Shown here: one piece after another, positions 5,472 to 10,540 of the stretch | Numbering within the stretch: the stretch's first letter is position 1 | Layout: each line of letters opens with the position of its first letter | NCBI GenBank assembly: GCA_945903885.1 | Contig: CAMDPB010000018.1 | Coordinates: 1-10,540, forward strand | Length of the DNA: 10,540 nucleotides | Origin: Candidatus Finniella inopinata | GTDB taxonomy: Bacteria > Pseudomonadota > Alphaproteobacteria > Paracaedibacterales > CAITNM01 | Direction: 5' to 3' | Notes under the pieces: generated by a model | What the model was told of the DNA's origin: nothing | The model's input: the letters and a program-made list of their open reading frames with translations, nothing else | Database searches by the model: none | Translations under genes and position numbers: made by a program

Positions 5472-7640
5472 ATGATTAAAAGTTTTTTCGATATGTTAAC
5501 GGATAGATTCAGAAGTAGAAACCTTAGATTTGATATTTTAAGCAGTTTTTTTGTTTTGCAGGTTATTACTGCTATTTCCATTGTAACGTACACTTATGTT
5601 AATAATTCCCGTACTATAGTCGATTTTTCAAATCGTTTAATGGAAAACGCTAGTATTTCTGAGGTCGCAAGTATCGCTGACAATTTTCGAGAAGTGATGA
5701 CTTCAACAGAACTTGGGGGGTATTTAGTTCGTGACGCGTCAAAATCTACTGTAATTAGTAAAGAGTTAATCCAGTTTATGATGGGGCATTGCCGTCAATA
5801 TAAGCTTGTGGACAGTGTGTATGTTGCTACAGAATCAGGTTATTTTGTGCAGGTAAGACCGCTAATTCCTGGATCAACCTATCGTGCTGAACAGGCAAAG
5901 ATTCTTCCTAAAAAAGCGGTATTTGCTCTAAGAATTGTTGACCGAAGTGAGACAAAACCAACTGAAGTATGGATCTACCTAGACGATGACGGTAAAAAGC
6001 TGGATGAAGAAAAAATACCTGAGGCACAAATTACGATGGTTCACAAAAACCGTCCTTGGTACGTAAAAACCGAGCAAAATCGTTCGAATATTTGGACAGA
6101 TATTTTTGTTTCTGATGTAACACAGGAACCTAGTATTGCGTGTGGTGTGCCTTTGCTTTCTGATACTGGAGAATTTGTAGGAGTTATTTCTTCCACTGTA
6201 GGTTTGCCAAAACTGGCCGTTGACCTTCAAAAAAGCACCATAAAAGGCCTATCTATGGTGCTTAATCAAAAGGGAGAAATAGTCTCGCATCCCACTGAAA
6301 AAAGCTATTGTAAGGTTATTGGCACAGAAACTAAATTAATTACTATAGATGATTTAACAGACAAGACTGCATCTGCAGCATATCGCATGCATCAAATAGA
6401 TAAGCAGCAACGTTTTATTTTTAAATCAGGAGGTATTGAATACATTGCTCTATTTAAAGACTTCATACTGGAAGGCTTTAAAGGTTGGGAATTTTTGATG
6501 ATAACGCCTATTGATGAATATATTGGTGCAGTGAAACATACACAACGTAATACGCTACTGATTTGTCTCATTATATTAATTCTTTCGATTGTGGTCATAG
6601 CTGTTATGGCGAGGCGTATAGCTGCGCCTATTAATAATTTGTCCTTACAGGCAGATAAGATAACCAATTTTGATTTGGATCAAGTAACTGAAGTTGTATC
6701 TGGAATTAAGGAAATACAAAAACTGCAAAATTCTATTTCCCGCATGCGAAAAAGTCTTATTTCATTTGGAAAATTTGTACCTAAAAATTTGGTCAAAAAA
6801 CTTGTAGATAAGGGGGTTGAAGTAAAAATAGGGGGCAAAAAAAAACAGCTATCAATATTTTTTTCAGATATCGCTAATTTTACAACCATTAGTGAAACTT
6901 ACCCGCCAGAAAAGCTAATATTACACTTATATGAATATTTCGATGAAATGACCGCCATTGTAGCTGGAAACAATGGAACGACAGATAAATATATTGGTGA
7001 CTCAATCATGGCTTTTTGGGGGGCTCCACAACAAGATAATGCCCATTCACTAAATTGTTGTTTAACGGCATTGCTTTGCCAAAAGCGATTGTTAGATCTT
7101 AATCGGAAGTGGGTATTTGAGAAAAAACCAGAGCTTTTAACAAGAATTGGTATTCATACCGGAGAGGTGATCGTTGGCAATATCGGCTCATCAGAGCGAA
7201 TGAATTACACAATTATTGGTGATTCCGTGAACCTAGCAGCGCGTCTTGAGGGGGCCAACAAGGCTTATGGAACAAATATTATGCTTAGTGAAGCAACTGT
7301 TCATCACCTTCATGACCATGCAGTTGTGCGTCCATTAGATATTGTTGCTGTTAAAGGTAAAAATGAAGGGGTTATTGTATACGAGTTAGTTGCTTTGAAA
7401 AATTCTAATCCTTTAGTGTTACCAAGTGATGACCAACTAAAATTCTGCAATGAATTTACTAAAGCTTTTAGATTTTATCTTGAGCAACGCTGGGATGAAG
7501 CTTTAACTATTTTCCACGATTTACAAAAAATATTTGGCCAAGATGATCCATGTGAACTCTATATTTCCAGGTGTGAAGCGTTCAAAATAACACCGCCACC
7601 AGCCGATTGGGACGGTGTATATCACATGAAATCCAAGTAA
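5472..7640 (+). CDS. Membrane adenylate cyclase, class III, with periplasmic Cache-type sensor domain
   Basis: Converts ATP to cAMP in response to an extracytoplasmic cue. Of 722 residues, a first membrane segment spans about 23-44, a dCache-like periplasmic sensor about 55-345 (with the PWYVKT and FVGVISSTVGLP signatures), a second membrane segment about 360-379, a HAMP-like linker about 380-430, and a class III cyclase domain about 457-642. Catalytic residues are all present: metal-binding D466 (FSDIANF) and D510 (YIGDS), adenine-specifying K506 and D584, and transition-state N587 and R591 (GDSVNLAAR). K and D at the specificity positions favour ATP over GTP. The C-terminal tail (about 657-717, RWDEALTIF and PPPADWDGVY) is a short TPR-like extension common in these cyclases. 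No strong Shine-Dalgarno precedes the ATG at 5472. A run of nine A (6837-6845) lies just before the catalytic domain. Nearby genes encode a CNB-like permease and a binding protein. Confidence 0.93.
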   Translation: MIKSFFDMLTDRFRSRNLRFDILSSFFVLQVITAISIVTYTYVNNSRTIVDFSNRLMENASISEVASIADNFREVMTSTELGGYLVRDASKSTVISKELIQFMMGHCRQYKLVDSVYVATESGYFVQVRPLIPGSTYRAEQAKILPKKAVFALRIVDRSETKPTEVWIYLDDDGKKLDEEKIPEAQITMVHKNRPWYVKTEQNRSNIWTDIFVSDVTQEPSIACGVPLLSDTGEFVGVISSTVGLPKLAVDLQKSTIKGLSMVLNQKGEIVSHPTEKSYCKVIGTETKLITIDDLTDKTASAAYRMHQIDKQQRFIFKSGGIEYIALFKDFILEGFKGWEFLMITPIDEYIGAVKHTQRNTLLICLIILILSIVVIAVMARRIAAPINNLSLQADKITNFDLDQVTEVVSGIKEIQKLQNSISRMRKSLISFGKFVPKNLVKKLVDKGVEVKIGGKKKQLSIFFSDIANFTTISETYPPEKLILHLYEYFDEMTAIVAGNNGTTDKYIGDSIMAFWGAPQQDNAHSLNCCLTALLCQKRLLDLNRKWVFEKKPELLTRIGIHTGEVIVGNIGSSERMNYTIIGDSVNLAARLEGANKAYGTNIMLSEATVHHLHDHAVVRPLDIVAVKGKNEGVIVYELVALKNSNPLVLPSDDQLKFCNEFTKAFRFYLEQRWDEALTIFHDLQKIFGQDDPCELYISRCEAFKITPPPADWDGVYHMKSK

Positions 7641-7701
7641 AGTTCATATGGCTGAAAATCAACAAAAGAAGCTCAATGGTAATTTAAAGGTGTAAAAAAG
7701 C

Positions 7702-7730
7702 TTGCGGGTTTAGAAAAAGCCTGCGATATT
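7702..7730 (+). promoter_or_regulatory. Candidate tRNA-Ser promoter
   Basis: TTGCGG (7702-7707) and GATATT (7725-7730) are separated by 17 bases, about 20 bases before the mature tRNA start. Hexamer matches are partial (three and four of six). The rest of the 7641-7750 gap shows no gene and no clear terminator for the cyclase transcript, so read-through into the tRNA is also possible. Confidence 0.3.
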
Positions 7731-7750
7731 CAATGCATATTCACATATGT

Positions 7751-7840
7751 GGATGGGTGGCCGAGCGGTTGAAGGCACCGGTCTTGAAAACCGGCGAGGG
7801 TGTGAGCTCTCCGTGAGTTCGAATCTCACCCCATCCGCCA
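7751..7840 (+). tRNA. tRNA-Ser (anticodon UGA)
   Basis: A 90-base class II tRNA. Acceptor arms GGATGGG (7751-7757) and CCCATCC (7830-7836) pair fully, with discriminator G7837 and an encoded CCA (7838-7840). The anticodon stem CCGGT/ACCGG (7778-7782/7790-7794) encloses CTTGAAA, giving anticodon TGA (7785-7787). A long variable arm follows (about 7795-7812), and the T arm GTGAG-TTCGAAT-CTCAC (7813-7829) is perfect. The long variable arm and TGA anticodon identify serine. No copy of the 3' end was seen downstream, so there is no sign of an integrated element. Confidence 0.97.
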
Positions 7841-7931
7841 CCTTAGTATTATCGGGATTTTCCGGAAAGTAAGTTTAATAATTCCTGCTTAAGCCTTGCG
7901 CAAAATCGGGATATTAATTTAGTTGAGTTTA

Positions 7932-9233
7932 ATGATCATATCGTTACATCGACAAATATTCAAAATTAAACGCGTATTTCGCTTTTACAGCAACCCAATT
8001 TATTTATGTTTAATGGCAATGGGATTTGCTAGCGGGATACCTTTTTTACTTACCCTTTCAACCTTGAGTGTTTGGTTGGTTGAATGCGGGTTTGATACTA
8101 AGGCTATAGGTATGTTCACAGCGGTGAGTTTGCCCTATGCTTTTAAGTTTTTATGGGCTCCTTTCCTTGATAAAGTTAAACTTCCAATTTTTTTAAATCT
8201 GCACCCGATTAAACGATTCGGGTTGCTAGCATTAATTTCCCTTATTACAAGTTTGGTGATTTTGGCTCAACTTAATCCGGTTGAGCATCTTATTAGCGTT
8301 GTTATCACAGCAACTTGTGTAAGTTTTTTTGCAGCTACTCACGATATTGTGCTTGATGCATTGCGTATTTATGCATCTGACCCTAGTCAAGTTGGTGGAG
8401 GAGCTGCATCAGAATCAATTGGTTTTCGCATTGGGATGATTACTTCTGGCGCGGGAGCAGTGTACTTATCGTTGGTGGTGGGTTGGCAGGGATCGTATAT
8501 TGCTATGGCAATGTGTTGTGCTGTTGGGATTGTTGGATTGTTGAATATGCCAGACCCACCCCCTCACCCTCAAGAACATAAAAATGAAAGTAACAAATTT
8601 TGGAAAGAAATTTTTTTTAATCCTTTAGTGGGGCTTGTAAAGGCTCCCGTTTTGATACCCCTTATAGGATTTATTCTAACTATTAAAGTTGCAGGCACAA
8701 TAATGAACGCACTTGGGGCACCGTTTTTGTTTTCTCTTGGTTTTTCAAAGCTTGAATATGCATCTATCACTAAAGTCTATGGAGTGGGGTTAATGCTGTT
8801 TGGTAGCTTCACCGGAGGGTTAGTGGTGCACCGAAGTGGCACAATCTTTTGTCTGCGATTAGCCACAGCACTGCAAATGTTGGCATGTACCTTGTTTGCT
8901 TTATTGGCGTCATTTGGGCAGCATCACATTGATTTGCTTATCATAACTTTAAGTATTGAAAGCTTTTCTTCTGGCCTTTTGGCAACCGGGTTTATTAGTT
9001 ATTTGTCACTATTTTGTAAAAGCCCCTATGTGGCAAGCCACTTTACGCTGTTGTATTCGCTGGGGTCATTATCACGGGTTTTAGCATCAGTTGGGGCAGG
9101 GTATGTGGCATCTCATTATGGTTGGGTTATTTTGTTTCTGGTATCATCAATAACTCTATTACCAGCCTTGTGGTTTTTACAAAAGACTTTAGGGGAAATG
9201 GAAAACCGTGAAGTTCCCTTTTCCCCTTCTTAA
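7932..9233 (+). CDS. ampG: AmpG-family muropeptide permease (MFS)
   Basis: An inner-membrane importer of the major facilitator superfamily, 433 residues with about 12 hydrophobic segments. AmpG proteins carry GlcNAc-anhydroMurNAc peptides from the periplasm for cell-wall recycling. The N-terminal signature is clear: MGFASGIPFLLTLSTLSVWL (30-49) followed by GMFTAVSLPYAFKFLWAPFLD (60-80), then DALRIYASD (142-150) and GFRIGMITSGAGA (164-176), all at family-typical places. It is shorter than Escherichia coli AmpG (about 490) but normal for many alphaproteobacterial paralogues, which may differ in substrate. Start choice: an in-frame TTG at 7923 exists, but ATG at 7932 has a GAG four bases upstream and fits better. 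No other wall-recycling gene is in view. Its stop codon abuts that of the convergent BON gene with no base between them. Confidence 0.88.
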   Translation: MIISLHRQIFKIKRVFRFYSNPIYLCLMAMGFASGIPFLLTLSTLSVWLVECGFDTKAIGMFTAVSLPYAFKFLWAPFLDKVKLPIFLNLHPIKRFGLLALISLITSLVILAQLNPVEHLISVVITATCVSFFAATHDIVLDALRIYASDPSQVGGGAASESIGFRIGMITSGAGAVYLSLVVGWQGSYIAMAMCCAVGIVGLLNMPDPPPHPQEHKNESNKFWKEIFFNPLVGLVKAPVLIPLIGFILTIKVAGTIMNALGAPFLFSLGFSKLEYASITKVYGVGLMLFGSFTGGLVVHRSGTIFCLRLATALQMLACTLFALLASFGQHHIDLLIITLSIESFSSGLLATGFISYLSLFCKSPYVASHFTLLYSLGSLSRVLASVGAGYVASHYGWVILFLVSSITLLPALWFLQKTLGEMENREVPFSPS

Positions 9234-9932
9234 TCACCCTCTGTCTTCAGCTTCAGGTATTGTGCTGCTTTGGTCAATTGGTGCAGTTTCTACTGAAGTG
9301 TTTTCTACAGGTGTTACTGGTTCTGCAGAATCAGGAGCTTCTTCTTGCCCTTTAACTTTCACGTGATTAACTACCTTTTTCACGCCGCCCACGTTACGTG
9401 CTACTTCAGCAACACGATTAATTTCGGCTTCATCTTGTCCAACGCCGGTCAGGTAAACAACACCGTTTACTGTTTCAACAGTATAATTCAGCGAATACAG
9501 GTCTTTTTCAAACAGTAAGCATGATTTAATGCGGGTTGTAATCCAGCCATCGCTAGTCATTGATCCAAAGCCTTCTTCACCTTCTGTTTCAATATTGTTA
9601 ATGACGTTCTTTACACCTTCAACGCTTTTTGCGAGACGCTCAGCTTCTTGCGGCCAGGATGCATCTTGTACAACGCCAGTTAGTAGTACTTCTTGATTTT
9701 GCACGCTGACTGAGACTTTTGCATGTAAATCAGCATTAAAGTTATAAAGGTTCATTTTCACTTTTGTGCCAATATTTGAATCTGACATAGTTCCGCCGAT
9801 TCCCTTTTCACGGGTTGCTACCATTGTACCCGCTGCTGCTCCACCTATTATAAGTGGCGCAACGCAACCGTTTAGACATAAAAGAGTTGATAATATTATT
9901 GTGTTAATTGGGAGCTTCTGAAATCCATGCAT
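9234..9932 (-). CDS. Dual BON-domain outer-membrane lipoprotein (DolP/OsmY-like)
   Basis: A 232-residue predicted lipoprotein. The N-terminus has Lys6, a hydrophobic core and the lipobox LNGC, so C23 is the lipidated residue; there is no Asp at +2, which favours the outer membrane. A Gly/Ala-rich linker (30-49) leads to two BON domains, about 51-117 and 127-195, each with the VxLTGVV-type strand and the VEGVKNVxN or VGGVKKVVN turn. The tail (196-232) is acidic and Pro/Thr-rich, probably disordered. BON proteins bind phospholipid and help maintain envelope integrity; DolP (YraP) is the best-studied relative. The start overlaps the end of yraN by 29 bases, so translation is probably coupled, and yraN next to a BON lipoprotein parallels the E. 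coli yraN-diaA-dolP order with diaA missing. The first ATG is the only sensible start for the signal peptide. Confidence 0.9.
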   Translation of the reverse strand: MHGFQKLPINTIILSTLLCLNGCVAPLIIGGAAAGTMVATREKGIGGTMSDSNIGTKVKMNLYNFNADLHAKVSVSVQNQEVLLTGVVQDASWPQEAERLAKSVEGVKNVINNIETEGEEGFGSMTSDGWITTRIKSCLLFEKDLYSLNYTVETVNGVVYLTGVGQDEAEINRVAEVARNVGGVKKVVNHVKVKGQEEAPDSAEPVTPVENTSVETAPIDQSSTIPEAEDRG

Positions 9933-10287
9933 TTTTGTAATACGTTATATCGTGTCCTGGACATACTAAAACAACATCAAAACGTTGGAAAGGGGGGCGA
10001 TGAATATAATCAGTATGTTTACTTATCCACCACTCTAGCGCGTGTTGAATGCGTTTTTGTTGAGTTGGTCTGATACTTTGCGCTGCATTTTCTAGGACTT
10101 TTCTATATTTTACTTCTGCAGCAACGATGGTTTGACCATCTTGCATAAGTAAATCAATTTCGCCATGCGGAGTTTTAAGACGCTTAGCTAGGCAAACCAT
10201 GCCAAGGCTTTCCAAGTGTTTTAGAGCTATGGCTTCTGCATGAAGGCCTTGTATGTAGGTACTTGTTGTTAAGGTTTTATCGAACAT
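9904..10287 (-). CDS. yraN: UPF0102 family protein YraN, restriction-endonuclease-like fold
   Basis: A small cytosolic protein of 127 residues, normal for the family. It shows the whole UPF0102 signature: G14 and E18 in the first helix (GLHAEAIALKHL), then GEIDLL (42-47), and AEVKYR (57-62), which form the E-x-D ... E-x-K nuclease-type active site (E43, D45, E58, K60). YraN proteins are predicted nucleases related to Holliday-junction resolvases; their cellular task is not settled. The ATG at 10287 is the first start in frame, with only a weak upstream AAAG. It heads a two-gene minus-strand unit, overlapping the BON lipoprotein gene by 29 bases. The gap upstream (10288-10399) holds the end of the next minus-strand gene's transcript and probably this unit's promoter, though I find no convincing -35/-10 pair. 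Confidence 0.93.
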   Translation of the reverse strand: MFDKTLTTSTYIQGLHAEAIALKHLESLGMVCLAKRLKTPHGEIDLLMQDGQTIVAAEVKYRKVLENAAQSIRPTQQKRIQHALEWWISKHTDYIHRPPFQRFDVVLVCPGHDITYYKNAWISEAPN

Positions 10288-10330
10288 AAATAATTATTTA
10301 CTTTCGTTTGAAATTATTGCTTTTAGTTTG

Positions 10331-10365
10331 ACAAAATTTCACCTCCATCTTAAGGGACGAGGGTG
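10331..10365 (-). terminator. Weak candidate terminator of the repeat-protein gene
   Basis: On the minus strand an imperfect stem (10359-10365 with 10340-10345, one bulged base) with a 13-base loop is followed by AAATTTTGT. It sits 35 bases beyond the stop of the acidic repeat gene and before yraN. The stem is short, so the call is tentative. Confidence 0.3.
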
Positions 10366-10399
10366 TTTCGTTTGAAGTTTTTCATTATGCCAAACAGAA

Positions 10400-10540
10400 C
10401 TAGCTATCATCATCCTCAGGAGTTGAATCATCATCACTGTTTTGATCATTAGCCTCAGCAGAATCATCGCTTACAGCAGAGTCATCGCTTACAGCAGAGT
10501 CATCGCTTACAGCAGAGTCATCGCTTACAGCAGAGTCATC
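10400..10540 (-). CDS. C-terminal end of an acidic Asp/Ser-repeat protein (partial)
   Basis: The minus strand is open from the window edge to a TAG at 10400-10402, giving 46 visible residues. They are four exact copies of the hexapeptide DDSAVS, then a diverging copy (DDSAEA), then a short tail NDQNSDDDSTPEDDDS. The composition is strongly acidic and the non-repeated tail keeps the same bias, which supports this frame over the others through the repeat. Low-complexity Asp/Ser tails occur in surface adhesins, in nucleic-acid-binding proteins and as C-terminal acidic regulatory tails; the missing upstream part would decide which. No transmembrane or sorting signal is visible at the end. The start lies outside the window. 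Confidence 0.7.
   Translation of the reverse strand, partial: DDSAVSDDSAVSDDSAVSDDSAVSDDSAEANDQNSDDDSTPEDDDS
10469..10540. repeat. 18-bp tandem repeat, at least four exact copies
   Basis: The unit GCTTACAGCAGAGTCATC occurs at 10469-10486, 10487-10504, 10505-10522 and 10523-10540 without a mismatch, and a degenerate copy (10452-10468) precedes it. The period is a multiple of three, so copy changes keep the reading frame. The array runs off the window edge. Confidence 0.97.

Noticed and set aside
7742..7840. Integration site at tRNA-Ser, or CRP site in the CACATATGTG palindrome before it
   Set aside because: No duplicated tRNA 3' end or integrase is present, and the palindrome lacks the TGTGA-N6-TCACA spacing.
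7841..7922. Terminator after the tRNA (ATCGGGATTTTCCGG)
   Set aside because: The stem has mismatches and only about three solid pairs, with no T run.
7923..7931. TTG start for the AmpG-family gene
   Set aside because: ATG at 7932 has a GAG upstream and is the commoner start; the TTG extension adds only three residues.
10469..10540. CRISPR-like array
   Set aside because: Copies are 18 bases and directly abut with no spacers; they encode an in-frame acidic peptide repeat.

Overview
The window is AT-rich DNA from a Gram-negative bacterium, most likely an alphaproteobacterium, and the AT content would suit a host-associated lineage such as Holosporales or Paracaedibacter relatives. The lineage call is inference. 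It rests on an RpoH-type sigma factor with an alphaproteobacterial N-terminus, a class IIA HAD hydrolase of the mainly alphaproteobacterial TIGR01459 type, an AmpG-family permease, and a yraN/BON-lipoprotein pair.

Layout: (1) 1-399, the end of an unrecognised plus-strand gene, closed by a clear hairpin terminator (410-450). (2) 450-1371, heat-shock sigma factor rpoH behind an inverted repeat. Its reading frame is cut by a TAA exactly where relatives have a Glu codon, and the expected C-terminal residues continue in frame after the stop. (3) 1447-4341, a minus-strand two-gene operon: a large membrane permease (SLC13/DASS or ArsB-like) with an N-terminal cyclic-nucleotide-binding-like domain, followed 12 bases downstream by an orphan substrate-binding protein of the kind usually attached to signalling proteins. 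(4) 4519-7640, divergently transcribed: a HAD hydrolase and a large membrane adenylate cyclase with a periplasmic Cache-type sensor and an intact class III catalytic core. (5) 7751-7840, tRNA-Ser(UGA). (6) 7932-9233, an AmpG-family muropeptide permease. (7) 9234-10287, minus strand, YraN nuclease-fold protein overlapping a dual-BON-domain lipoprotein. (8) 10400-10540, the 3' end of a minus-strand gene encoding an acidic Asp/Ser repeat tail, cut by the window edge.

The most interesting unit is 1447-7640. A periplasmic ligand-binding protein without transporter partners, a permease carrying a CNB-like cytosolic domain, and a Cache-domain adenylate cyclase sit around one AT-rich divergent control region. 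I infer, without proof, that they form a nutrient-sensing cAMP circuit in which the cyclase makes the signal and the permease may read it. The main caution is that the CNB domain lacks the usual phosphate-binding Arg, so it may not bind cAMP. The other strong observation is the apparent nonsense truncation of RpoH.
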